64,000 nt of DNA, taken from Pseudocitrobacter vendiensis (GTDB taxonomy: Bacteria > Pseudomonadota > Gammaproteobacteria > Enterobacterales > Enterobacteriaceae). The first letter of the stretch is position 1, and every line of letters begins with the position of its first letter. The stretch covers positions 62,001 to 126,000 of the forward strand of contig NZ_CALSBS010000009.1 of assembly GCF_943590815.1 (NCBI RefSeq), given 5' to 3'. A program made the position numbers and the translations under genes. This document shows, piece after piece, positions 52,062-59,836 of this stretch. The notes beneath the pieces are model-generated. The model saw only the letters and a program-made list of their open reading frames with translations, searched no databases and was not told where the DNA came from.

Positions 52062-52427
52062 TCCCATCTCTCCACTCAGAAATTTCATCTCACCGATGAT
52101 CCACCAACCGGGCAGGGATATTCCTGTTCCGGGGTCTTTTCTGTCTGGAATTCAAAGTGAAGAACATCGCGAAGCGATTAGCAATCCTAATTACTAACTC
52201 GTGGAGCGAGTGAAAGAAGGTCGCCACTGTGCGGCCTCTTTTACGCCTGTAACAAATTCCGGCATATCTGCCGAGTAACAATACCTGCCTGTAAAGCAGG
52301 TGACTTAACAAGGCCGCTTGGTGGTGAACCTTCAGCACTGGAGGTGTTTGCCTTTAGCAAATGGCATCGCCCCGTAAACCATAGGTTCATCACTTTGTGA
52401 CCGAATAACTGATGGAGATAAAAAAAC

Positions 52428-52781
52428 ATGGCTTTTGAATATGAAAGTAAGACCCCACAGGCTGTATTGGTTTATACCGATTCACCGATATTCCACAAAC
52501 GCGAGGTAATCCTTGATCTGGCTGCTGACGTGACTTGCGGAGATGTGATTAACCCATCCACTGGCGCGGCTTATGTCGCAGCTGATGGCGATGATTGCGC
52601 TGTAGCACTGCAAAATCAGGTCGCTGGTGATGCTCGTAGTCTGGTTATCAGTGACACCCAATGTGTGTTCAATCCGGCGGGGTTGGTTGTGGACGCAGCC
52701 GCAAAAGATGCTGCTTACACCGCACTTATCAAACAGGGCAATCGCATTGCCGATGCAAACACCACTATCGCAGCGATCTAA
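52428..52781 (+). CDS. Head decoration protein (lambda gpD-like)
   Basis: This protein has 117 residues (lambda gpD has 110). It lies directly before the major capsid gene, the same order as D-E in lambda. The sequence has the small beta-rich pattern of the family, with VILDLAADVTCGDVINPSTG, then DGDDCAVALQNQVAG. Decoration trimers stabilise expanded capsids. Assignment rests on size, position and pattern. The start follows GATGGAGATAAA. Confidence 0.78.
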   Translation: MAFEYESKTPQAVLVYTDSPIFHKREVILDLAADVTCGDVINPSTGAAYVAADGDDCAVALQNQVAGDARSLVISDTQCVFNPAGLVVDAAAKDAAYTALIKQGNRIADANTTIAAI

Positions 52782-52799
52782 TCAGGGAGAGATAACATT

Positions 52800-53828
52800 A
52801 TGAAATTGAATGATTTTACTAACCTAAGCGGTCAGTTTGTTAAACCAAGCGGCGAGGGATTCCTTCTGTCCAGCCTGGGCCTGTTTACCAGCCGTCCAAG
52901 CGATACGCAGATCATCGCCCTGGATACGATTGAGGACGTGCAGAGAGAAATTACCAAATCGGTAGCTCGTTATGGCTCAGAAATGTCGGGGCTTTCATTT
53001 CCCCGTGCAGCTAACGTGACCGTTCAGGCTCCGTTACATGTCTACAGCTCCACCATCACCAGCCAGGATTGGCAGGGCAAGCGTCAACCCGGTGAAAACC
53101 GTCAAATGACCGCTGAAGATGTTGTGGCGAACCATACGCTGAAGCATTACCTGCAAACCCGCCGGGATGTTGAATTCGCCATGGCGCAGAGTCTGCTGCA
53201 CAACGTAACCGAAGCCACGCACCTACGCGAAGGCCCAACCATTCTCTGGAATGAATTTTGGGGAATTGAACAGCCGTCCACTGTTGTGAAGACTGGTGTT
53301 AGCGCCAACGTCATCACCGAACTACAGAAAGCAACTACGCTTCTGAAACAAAAACTTGGTGGTTGGTCATCCAGCATTAAGCAGATTTACCTGCTGGCGA
53401 GTCCGAGCCTATTCACTGCAATTCAGGCGAACCCGACCGCATATCAGGCCGCTCTATTTGGTGCTACGTCTCGCGATATCGTATTCCCGGAAACTCTGGG
53501 TGCTTATGACCGCTACAACATCGGGCGTGTAACTGTGGTTCAGGTTGATGATCCGCTATACGGCATTGCAGACGGGGAAGGTTATATGCTGGCGTCATTC
53601 TCCAACATCGTAGAAGGTGACCTGTCACCGTACATGACTTACCAGACTCCGGCGAGCCGTCATGCAGAGGTTGCAAATGGTCCGGTTTATCCGTCTTATC
53701 ACTACGTTCTGCGTGATAAGTTCATGAATTATGAGGTGGTCAGCGAACTATCCCAGATTCAAATTCCTATGCGCCCGGACTTCGTTCTGAAAATCACGGG
53801 TGATTTCACCGATCAGGCTGTGATGTAA
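52800..53828 (+). CDS. Major capsid protein, lambda gpE type
   Basis: This protein has 342 residues, matching lambda gpE (341) and the major capsid protein E family. Family features include the N-terminal LGLFTSRPSDTQIIALDTIED, a mid-region QDWQGKRQPGENRQMTAEDVV, and the C-terminal YVLRDKFMNYEVVSELSQIQIPMRPDFVLKI. It is 18 bp after the decoration gene after a good ribosome site (AGGGAGA). The frame is full length. No scaffold or head protease gene lies near, so assembly would need a helper's or an unrecognised protein. Confidence 0.88.
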   Translation: MKLNDFTNLSGQFVKPSGEGFLLSSLGLFTSRPSDTQIIALDTIEDVQREITKSVARYGSEMSGLSFPRAANVTVQAPLHVYSSTITSQDWQGKRQPGENRQMTAEDVVANHTLKHYLQTRRDVEFAMAQSLLHNVTEATHLREGPTILWNEFWGIEQPSTVVKTGVSANVITELQKATTLLKQKLGGWSSSIKQIYLLASPSLFTAIQANPTAYQAALFGATSRDIVFPETLGAYDRYNIGRVTVVQVDDPLYGIADGEGYMLASFSNIVEGDLSPYMTYQTPASRHAEVANGPVYPSYHYVLRDKFMNYEVVSELSQIQIPMRPDFVLKITGDFTDQAVM

Positions 53829-53830
53829 GA

Positions 53831-53950
53831 AGCGGAATTCCGCTGGCGGGTACATTGGGGGCGATTTGCCCCCACCGTAGCAAGGCCCTACGGGTGAACC
53901 TTTGGTTCATCTTGATTCTGTATTCCGGCATTTGAAGCCGGGGAATCAAG
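53831..53950 (+). repeat. Five hairpins after the capsid gene
   Basis: AGCGGAATTCCGCT (53831), GGGGGC-GATTT-GCCCCC (53857), CCGTAG with CTACGG (53875), TGAACC-TTT-GGTTCA (53895) and CTTGATTC with GAATCAAG around an inner CCGGC/GCCGG stem (53911-53950) follow one another. The TGAACC stem also occurs at 46431 with a different loop. Confidence 0.85.
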
Positions 53951-53981
53951 ACCGGATGGCGAGGCAAAGAAGAGGATACAT

Positions 53982-54194
53982 ATGAAATTACAATTGATAG
54001 GCCGGGGAAACCAGCCTTTGCTCACATTCATTATGGATGGTGGTTCTGATGACTCCATTCTGAACATCAGCGCTTTGAGTCGGAAACTCGGTTGTAGTCG
54101 GTCATCATTTATTGACCGTTGTCGTGACTACGGCTTAGACAGTGCAATCAGGTACTACCTTGAAGAGCAACGAAAGAAGAAACTGAAAGAATAG
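53982..54194 (+). CDS. Small helix-turn-helix-like protein
   Basis: This protein has 70 residues after AAGAGGATA. The segment NISALSRKLGCSRSSFIDRCRDYGLDSAIRYYL resembles a helix-turn-helix followed by an amphipathic helix and a basic end. It may be a regulator or excisionase-like factor. It is the gene after the capsid gene and has its own terminator. Confidence 0.6.
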   Translation: MKLQLIGRGNQPLLTFIMDGGSDDSILNISALSRKLGCSRSSFIDRCRDYGLDSAIRYYLEEQRKKKLKE

Positions 54195-54219
54195 AAGCCG
54201 GATTAATCCCGGCTTTTTT
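54195..54219 (+). terminator. Terminator after the 53982-54194 gene
   Basis: AAGCCGG with CCGGCTT and six T. A very similar terminator follows the next gene at 54779. Confidence 0.85.
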
Positions 54220-54310
54220 ATGGGTTCTTGTTCGATTTTATTTACGAAAATTAACAAGATAGATAGTATGTCATATGAATTGTGATACCCCTGCCTCTGA
54301 GAGAGATAAT

Positions 54311-54730
54311 ATGAAAAGAGTACTAATGTTAGGTGGTTTTATTTGTTACCTTTTTTCAATGACTACTATGGCTTCACCTGAAACCGAGTTGCAAGTTGCT
54401 CAAGCGAAACATCAACTCGCTGAAGCCTTCATAAAAGGTGGGTTACTTACTGACTCATTAACAGAAAAGGCTCGTAGTAATCCTCAGGCCGCAGGCCAAG
54501 AAATTGCCAACAGCATGGCGCAAAATATTGATAGCATGGTTGTTCAAGGGATCAATAATGGGGAAAGCTGTGAATCAATTTCCAATCGGATATCTCAAAG
54601 AATGGCTAAGGCAATGGAGCATAGTCAACCGGATCAGCCGATATCTCCGGCAGCGAAGAAAGCAGCAGCAAAACTTCCACTGGCTGTTGCAAACTATGCA
54701 AGTGCCCAGTGTGCATATCTACTTGAGTAA
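54311..54730 (+). CDS. Exported protein of unknown function near the right end
   Basis: This protein has 139 residues from the ATG at 54311 after AGAGAGATA; an in-frame ATG 36 bp upstream has no ribosome site. The signal peptide MKRVLMLGGFICYLFSMTTMAS is followed by a helical mature domain with two cysteines (GESCESI and SAQCAYLL) that could form a disulfide in the periplasm. No family was recognised. Its place at the end of the element, with its own terminator, is typical of cargo genes. Confidence 0.75.
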   Translation: MKRVLMLGGFICYLFSMTTMASPETELQVAQAKHQLAEAFIKGGLLTDSLTEKARSNPQAAGQEIANSMAQNIDSMVVQGINNGESCESISNRISQRMAKAMEHSQPDQPISPAAKKAAAKLPLAVANYASAQCAYLLE

Positions 54731-54778
54731 ACCAGAACACTTATAATGGGGTGTGTCACCACATCCTATCTCTCGATG

Positions 54779-54803
54779 AAGCCGGGTTAAGCCCGGCTTT
54801 TTT
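54779..54803 (+). terminator. Terminator of the exported protein gene
   Basis: AAGCCGGG and CCCGGCTT around TTAAG are followed by six T. Confidence 0.88.
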
Positions 54804-54844
54804 GTGTCTGTCGCATGAGAAACGGCTTGCCAGTGACACCATTT

Positions 54845-54888
54845 GGTGATACAAATTCATTGCCTCACTGCTTTTTAGTGCATTGAAA
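54845..54888. promoter_or_regulatory. Candidate integrase arm sites, right end
   Basis: GGTGATACAA at 54845 and GTGCATTGAAA at 54878 repeat the motifs at 41025 and 41010 inside the left end. Confidence 0.55.
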
Positions 54889-54913
54889 AACATAGGTTTT
54901 ATTCGAAAATCCT

Positions 54914-54935
54914 TAGCTGGCAGGGCCCCCACCCA
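54914..54935 (+). repeat. attR core: second copy of the 22-bp ffs end
   Basis: It is identical to 40944-40965. The bases before (CT) and after (ATTCAGC) differ from those at the left copy, so the repeat is exactly bounded. Confidence 0.92.
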
Positions 54936-55016
54936 ATTCAGCCCTCTGTCACCACGCCTCTATTCTCACATCAATAGCACGATATCTTTCACTACCCTGA
55001 ATCGCAGCAACATCCT

Positions 55017-56444
55017 TTAAATGATTTTGCGTAATCGGCTGGTATTCTGCTGCCCGGCAAGGGTCTGCCAGAGCGGCTGTAATAATTCAAAGGCATCACG
55101 CAATGTTTCATCTGGCAGTGTAAAAGGCAGGCGCAGGTTGCGTTCAAACGCGCCCGCTAACCCGAAGCGCGTGCCTGTGCCAAGGTGTATACCCACGCTT
55201 TCCGCCCGGGCCGCAAACTGCGTGGCCAGCATCTCGGGCAGTTCAACCCAGAAAGAGAGGCCGCCTTCAGGCTGGGTAAAGTGCCACTGGGGAAAATAAT
55301 CCTGCATCAATGCGGCACACATGTCGCGACGTTGCGCCAGCATCGCTCGTCTGGCAGGCAATAAATTGTCGGCGTTTTCCAGTAACCACAGGGCAGCTAA
55401 CTGTTCCAGCAGCGGTGAGCCGAGATCGAGCGTATCGCGCGCCTGAATCAGCGATGCGAGCGTGCGTGTTGAAGCCCGAATCCATCCTAAACGTAACCCA
55501 CCCCAGAAACTTTTTCCGGCAGAGCCGATGGTAATCACCGGGGCATCGGCATTGAATGCCGCCAGCGGCGGGGGAGGTGGGGCGTTGTACCATAAATCGA
55601 CCATCGTTTCGTCGACCACCAGCGTGGTGCGCGTGCGAGCGGCGAGGTCAGCGATTGTCTGTCGTGTGGCGTGGTCCATACAGCGACCGGTAGGGTTATG
55701 AAAATCGGGCATCAGCCACGCCAGACGCGGCGCGGTTTGGGCGATGATCGCCGCCAGCCCGTCAGTATCCCAACCCTGTGGGGGCAAAGATAAGCCCACG
55801 GGGCGGCAGGATGCGCCCTGAATCGCGGCAATCGCTAACGGATAAGTGGGATTCTCAACGACCACGCGATCGCCAGGTCCGGTCATTGCGCGCAGAACCA
55901 GCGCCAGCCCGCTGAGCGCACCGTTTACCAGCATAATTTCGTCCGCTTTTGTCGGCAGGCCGCGCGCACAGTAGCGACGCGCGATGGCTTCGCGCAGTAC
56001 CCTTAATCCATGCTGATCGTAGCCGGTGTGATGCAAATACTCCGGTAGCATGGTTAATGCATGGCTGTAGGCCTGATGTATTTCTGCACCGGCACTTAGC
56101 GCGGCGGTGGAGAGATCCAGCGCTTCCGGTGCCGACATGCGGGTTGGAATTTCGCGGCGGCCTTCTGGCAACATTACCCACGAGCCGCTCCCGTGGCGAC
56201 TTTGCAGATACCCTTCATCTCTTAGCTGCGCCAGTGCGCTGGCGACAGTGGTACGACTGACGCCCAATACCGTGGCAAATTCACGTTCGCCGGGCAAACG
56301 GCTCTCCAGCGGTAACCGCCCATCGAGGATTAGCAAACGCAGCGCCTGTGCCAGCTGTCGCCACAGCGGGGTGCGTGAGTTGGCCTCCTGCCAGTGGCCA
56401 AGCAGGCGAACCAATGAGTGGGTGGCCGAGCGTCGTGGTGTCAT
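55017..56444 (-). CDS. yczR: MocR-type PLP-dependent regulator, YczR-like
   Basis: This protein has 475 residues from the ATG at 56444; a longer frame reaches 56534 but would overlap yczE and its operator. An N-terminal GntR winged helix (LPGEREFATVLGVSRTTVASAL) is joined to a class I aminotransferase-like domain with the PLP lysine in GSAGKSFWGG and DFHNPTGR. MocR proteins use PLP ligands to control adjacent genes. It is divergent from yczE, a known pairing in several phyla, so it probably controls that membrane protein gene. Confidence 0.85.
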   Translation of the reverse strand: MTPRRSATHSLVRLLGHWQEANSRTPLWRQLAQALRLLILDGRLPLESRLPGEREFATVLGVSRTTVASALAQLRDEGYLQSRHGSGSWVMLPEGRREIPTRMSAPEALDLSTAALSAGAEIHQAYSHALTMLPEYLHHTGYDQHGLRVLREAIARRYCARGLPTKADEIMLVNGALSGLALVLRAMTGPGDRVVVENPTYPLAIAAIQGASCRPVGLSLPPQGWDTDGLAAIIAQTAPRLAWLMPDFHNPTGRCMDHATRQTIADLAARTRTTLVVDETMVDLWYNAPPPPPLAAFNADAPVITIGSAGKSFWGGLRLGWIRASTRTLASLIQARDTLDLGSPLLEQLAALWLLENADNLLPARRAMLAQRRDMCAALMQDYFPQWHFTQPEGGLSFWVELPEMLATQFAARAESVGIHLGTGTRFGLAGAFERNLRLPFTLPDETLRDAFELLQPLWQTLAGQQNTSRLRKII

Positions 56445-56466
56445 ATGCAGTCCACTTTTTAAAAAC

Positions 56467-56487
56467 TGGTCATTAATCATAATGCCA
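56467..56487. promoter_or_regulatory. Candidate YczR operator
   Basis: TGGTCATTA and ATAATGCCA form a near-symmetric 21-bp site in the 88-bp divergent gap between yczR and yczE. Confidence 0.45.
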
Positions 56488-56532
56488 TTTTCACCGATGA
56501 TGAAGTTCTGAACGCTTATTCTGAGGTGCATC

Positions 56533-57135
56533 ATGCTCCGTCGTCTTATCCAGCTTTATATCGGTCTGGCCCTTTACGGTGTCTCCACAGCGATGTTTGT
56601 TCGTGCGGATTTGGGCGCCGATCCGTGGAACGTGTTTCATCTCGGCGTCGCCAGCCTGCTGTCGATGAATATCGGTCTGGTGATTATCGCCACCGGCGTC
56701 CTGGTGCTGCTGTTCTGGATCCCCCTGCGCCAGCGTCCGGGGCTGGGCACGGTCAGTAACGTGATTGTGCTGGGGCTGACCGCCGATGCGACGCTGGCTA
56801 TTCTGCCGCCGCTGGAATCTTTGGTGGCGCGTAGCGCGCTGCTGGCTGCGGCAATCGTGGTGAACGCGCTGGCCACGGGGATGTATATCGGTGCGGGTTT
56901 CGGCGCGGGGCCGCGCGATGGCCTGATGACCGGACTGCACGCGCGTACTGGCTGGTCGGTACGGGGGATTCGTACCACCATTGAACTGTCAGTGCTGGTG
57001 ATTGGTGTACTGCTGGGTGGAACATTTGGTGTAGGCACCGTGCTGTATGCTCTGGCGATCGGCCCACTCATTCAGCTTTGTCTGCCGTGGTTTCGTCAAC
57101 CCAGCGGCACGCGCAGCGCGGCGGTAATTTCCTGA
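56533..57135 (+). CDS. yczE: YczE family membrane protein
   Basis: This protein has 200 residues with about five to six membrane segments and short loops. MLRRLIQLYIGLALYGVSTA and the loop FVRADLGADPWNVFHLGVA are characteristic of the YczE/YitT-like family; a second glycine-rich repeat, GFGAGPRDGLMTGLHAR, occurs later. Its transport substrate is unknown. It is paired with the divergent MocR gene. Confidence 0.88.
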   Translation: MLRRLIQLYIGLALYGVSTAMFVRADLGADPWNVFHLGVASLLSMNIGLVIIATGVLVLLFWIPLRQRPGLGTVSNVIVLGLTADATLAILPPLESLVARSALLAAAIVVNALATGMYIGAGFGAGPRDGLMTGLHARTGWSVRGIRTTIELSVLVIGVLLGGTFGVGTVLYALAIGPLIQLCLPWFRQPSGTRSAAVIS

Positions 57136-57241
57136 GTTCAGAGCGGCGGTTGAGCTACGCGTTTAGCTCGCAGCAGAACTAAACTTATCAACAGACGCAG
57201 TCAGGTTTTCTGGCTGCGCTGTCACTTCGGAGGATTATCTG

Positions 57242-57595
57242 ATGAAGTATGTTGATGGTTTTGTTGTTGCTGTTCCCGTGGACAATAAGGAGGCATACCG
57301 CGAGATGGCCGCAAAAGCAGCGCCGCTGTTTAAAGAGTTTGGCGCAACCCGCATTGTCGAATGTTGGGCGGATGATGTACCCAACGGCAATCTGACCGAT
57401 TTTCGCATGGCGGTGCAGGCAGAAGAACATGAAGAGGTGGTCTTCAGCTGGATTGAATACCCTTCCAAAGACATCCGCGATGCGGCAAATGAGAAAATGA
57501 TGAACGACCCGCGCATGAAGGCGCTGGGGGAATCAATGCCGTTTGACGGACGACGCATGATCTACGGTGGCTTCCTGCCCATCGTCGACGAGTAG
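57242..57595 (+). CDS. ybaA: YbaA, DUF1428 family protein
   Basis: This protein has 117 residues of the DUF1428 ferredoxin-like fold (MKYVDGFVVAVPVDNKEAYREMA, ending GGFLPIVDE). It matches E. coli YbaA in length and order next to pdeB. Function is not established; the fold resembles dimeric alpha-beta barrel proteins. The ribosome site GGAGG precedes the start. Confidence 0.93.
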   Translation: MKYVDGFVVAVPVDNKEAYREMAAKAAPLFKEFGATRIVECWADDVPNGNLTDFRMAVQAEEHEEVVFSWIEYPSKDIRDAANEKMMNDPRMKALGESMPFDGRRMIYGGFLPIVDE

Positions 57596-57657
57596 CCTGA
57601 CTGGCTGTGCGGCGTGCCGCCAGCCAGATCCATGCCGGAGAATCTTCGGGCTTTCTC

Positions 57658-59232
57658 TTAAGCAGCGCCTGCTGAGTGCGAGCGTAAATTCTCCTCGGCC
57701 CAGAGAATAAAATCGGTTTTAGGCAGCGCTTTGCTGTACAGCCAGCCCTGGCCGTAATGCACACCGTGCTGATACAACCACTCCTGTTGGCAGGCCGTTT
57801 CAATGCCTTCCGCAACCACATCCAGCTTAAGGGTTTTCGCCATTTCGATGATGTACGGTGTTACCTGCTGATACTCCAGCGCATCCACAAATGACTTATC
57901 GATTTTCAGCGTATCGACTTCGAGATCTTGCAGGTAGCGAAGACTGGAATAACCGGTACCAAAATCATCAATATAGATAGCGTGCCCCGCTTTACGATAG
58001 CTTTCAATGGCGGGCAGTGTCGTTTTTGGGTCAGCAAATCCGCGCTCAGTCAGTTCAAGCGCAATTTGCGAGGGGGCGACTTGCCAATGGTTGAGTTGTT
58101 GACCTAGCAGCACAGGAAGCGTTGTCGACTGAATATCCTCAACCGAGAGATTAATAGAGATGTGGAGATCAGGATGAACATGCAGCCATTTCCCTAAATC
58201 CAAAAAGATATTCTTCACAACGGTTTCTGTCAGCATTGTGATGAGCCCGGTTTGCTCAGCAAGAGGAATAAAGATCTCCGGTGACAAATAGCTTCCGTCT
58301 GGTTGCTTCCAGCGGGCCAGCGCCTCCGCGCCAACAATTTTTCCACTTTTTAGTGAAACAATCGGTTGGTAGTGAACAGTAATTGCCGATTCATTCAGGG
58401 CGTCGAGCATCCGATGGTGGGGAGATTGCAAGCGTCGCAACAACCGCAGAATAAACCAGGCCGCGAGCAAACTGATTAGCATCCCGATTGGTAACCAAAT
58501 CAAAAGTTGACGATGCCAGCTGGCAACCTTCGGTTGCACAGATGACCAGGTCATCACCGCCAGATCAAGCTCAGGATAATGTCGTACGGTATAAATGGTT
58601 TTGTTCGCCGTCAGCGTTTCAAGCCCCTCTTGTTGCATGCGTTTGAACACGGCGATATCAATAGGCTGGCTACTCGCCAGCACCCGATCTTTGACTGTGC
58701 CCAGAAGCGCGGACTGAATATTGCTGAGTTCAGAAGGGAGAACGTCGATAAACGATAAAGGGTCGATAATGACCATATGTTGCCTGCTTGCAATGGCAAT
58801 CATGTGATAATCGAGCCCCAGATCGTTTTTTACAGTAAACCAGGTGCGGTAACCATCTTGTGTGACTCGATCGGGCTGCGGATAGGTCACGGGGGCACTT
58901 TTCACCTCCAGCGATGAGCATACCGGCGTTGATCCCTTTAGATAAAGAACCTCCTGAACATAGCGCCAGGAGTACGAAAGACGGCGCATCTCCAGAAGAT
59001 GCTGCGGGTTACAACCTGGATTCTTTGAGGTGTCTATCTGAATAAGCGCGGCTTTCGCTTGATCCAGTACCCGCAGCGTGCGCGCCATCACCCGAGAAGC
59101 ATAGAGTTCTTGTTCATCCCTGAACTGGGCATCTGCCTCGCGATGAGCCAGCCAGATGCTCAGTAAAATGGGCAAAAAAATCGCCAAAATGAGCACGCCC
59201 GTCACCAGACCCACCAGATGTCGTGTTGTCAC
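57658..59232 (-). CDS. pdeB: PdeB, membrane CSS-EAL c-di-GMP phosphodiesterase
   Basis: PdeB (YlaB) cleaves c-di-GMP. It has 524 residues with two membrane segments flanking a periplasmic CSS domain. The CSS motif (VCSSLE near 105) is a redox-sensitive cysteine site known in this family. The cytosolic EAL domain from about 265 keeps GAEALARW, SINLS, DDFGTGYSS and EGIET, so it should be active. Confidence 0.94.
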   Translation of the reverse strand: MTTRHLVGLVTGVLILAIFLPILLSIWLAHREADAQFRDEQELYASRVMARTLRVLDQAKAALIQIDTSKNPGCNPQHLLEMRRLSYSWRYVQEVLYLKGSTPVCSSLEVKSAPVTYPQPDRVTQDGYRTWFTVKNDLGLDYHMIAIASRQHMVIIDPLSFIDVLPSELSNIQSALLGTVKDRVLASSQPIDIAVFKRMQQEGLETLTANKTIYTVRHYPELDLAVMTWSSVQPKVASWHRQLLIWLPIGMLISLLAAWFILRLLRRLQSPHHRMLDALNESAITVHYQPIVSLKSGKIVGAEALARWKQPDGSYLSPEIFIPLAEQTGLITMLTETVVKNIFLDLGKWLHVHPDLHISINLSVEDIQSTTLPVLLGQQLNHWQVAPSQIALELTERGFADPKTTLPAIESYRKAGHAIYIDDFGTGYSSLRYLQDLEVDTLKIDKSFVDALEYQQVTPYIIEMAKTLKLDVVAEGIETACQQEWLYQHGVHYGQGWLYSKALPKTDFILWAEENLRSHSAGAA

Positions 59233-59404
59233 AGCGTTGTCCTTAATGTGGCAAAGTACGACAAGTATATCTCATCCCAATAATAAGCTTATTAAACAAT
59301 AGGGTTATTCTGAGATGGGTTGCGTAATTTATCACCAGTCAGGAAAGAATAATAACCCTGTTTTAATCAGGGTTGATCGATGTGAGAGGATGTCTTAGTA
59401 TATT

Positions 59405-59417
59405 GTTATGTTATAAC
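59405..59417 (+). promoter_or_regulatory. Zur box of rpmE2-rpmJ2
   Basis: GTTATGTTATAAC matches the Zur core GTTATANTATAAC at 12 of 13 bases (the N position not counted as a mismatch). It lies 18 bp before the rpmE2 start, so zinc-bound Zur would repress the pair. Confidence 0.85.
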
Positions 59418-59435
59418 ATACATGTTGAGGGCGTT

Positions 59436-59696
59436 ATGAAAACCAATATCCATCCGCAATATCGTACCGTGGTCTTCCACGACACCAGCGCCAATGAATA
59501 TTTTAAGGTCGGTTCAACGATCAAGACCGATCGCGAAATTGAACTCGAAGGAGAGACATATCCCTATGTCACTCTTGAGGTTTCTGCGAAGTCGCATCCG
59601 TTTTATACCGGGAAACAGAAGTCGTTTTCCAGCGAAGGCAGCGCCGCGAAATTCCGTCAGCGCTTTGGCCGTTTTCTGGATGTGAGAGGCCAATAA
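59436..59696 (+). CDS. rpmE2: 50S ribosomal protein L31 type B (zinc-free)
   Basis: This protein has 86 residues from the ATG at 59436. It contains no cysteine, unlike the zinc-binding L31, so it can replace L31 when zinc is scarce and free zinc from ribosomes. A Zur box precedes it. Its stop shares a base with the rpmJ2 start. Confidence 0.95.
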   Translation: MKTNIHPQYRTVVFHDTSANEYFKVGSTIKTDREIELEGETYPYVTLEVSAKSHPFYTGKQKSFSSEGSAAKFRQRFGRFLDVRGQ

Positions 59697-59836
59697 TGCA
59701 GGTACTGAATTCATTACGCAGTGCAAAACAACGCCACCCGGACTGTCAGATTGTGAAGCGTAAAGGGCGGCTGTATGTCATTTGCAAGACCAATCCGCGT
59801 TTTAAAGCGGTGCAGGGTCGTAAAAAAAGACGTTAA
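59696..59836 (+). CDS. rpmJ2: 50S ribosomal protein L36 type B
   Basis: This protein has 46 residues, [20 protein letters not shown] to GRKKRR, matching the L36 B paralogue with the long N-terminus and only two cysteines instead of the CCCH zinc site. It overlaps rpmE2 by one base (TAATG) and the convergent acetyltransferase stop by 4 bp. It is part of the Zur-controlled pair. Confidence 0.95.
   Translation: MQVLNSLRSAKQRHPDCQIVKRKGRLYVICKTNPRFKAVQGRKKRR

Larger units (their letters stand above)
51661..52427 (+). other. 767-bp structured leader before the capsid genes
   Basis: After the tape measure terminator and a promoter, this stretch holds three abutting micro-hairpins (51882-51921), a 54-nt stem (52008-52061) and further short stems such as ATCGC-GAA-GCGAT near 52166 and CGGCA-TATC-TGCCG near 52260. 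A short frame at 51851, MSGRKAAK and stop, follows AAGGGG. No longer gene is convincing. The RNA is likely highly structured. Confidence 0.6.
40944..54935 (+). mobile_element. 14-kb integrative element at ffs with partial virion gene set (candidate phage satellite)
   Basis: The bounds are the two 22-bp copies of the ffs end. It holds two tyrosine recombinases, GIY-YIG and HNH nuclease genes, an adenine methyltransferase, a small early operon, and intact tape measure, decoration and major capsid genes. No terminase, portal, head protease, tail tube, baseplate, fibre or lysis gene was recognised. Base composition is lower in GC than the flanks, and noncoding DNA is abundant. This resembles phage satellites that depend on a helper, but the virion genes carried are an unusual choice. 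The alternative is a prophage with large deletions. Confidence 0.85.

Noticed and set aside
51948..52197. Short open frames in the capsid leader
   Set aside because: They lack ribosome sites and span strong RNA stems; treated as noncoding leader.
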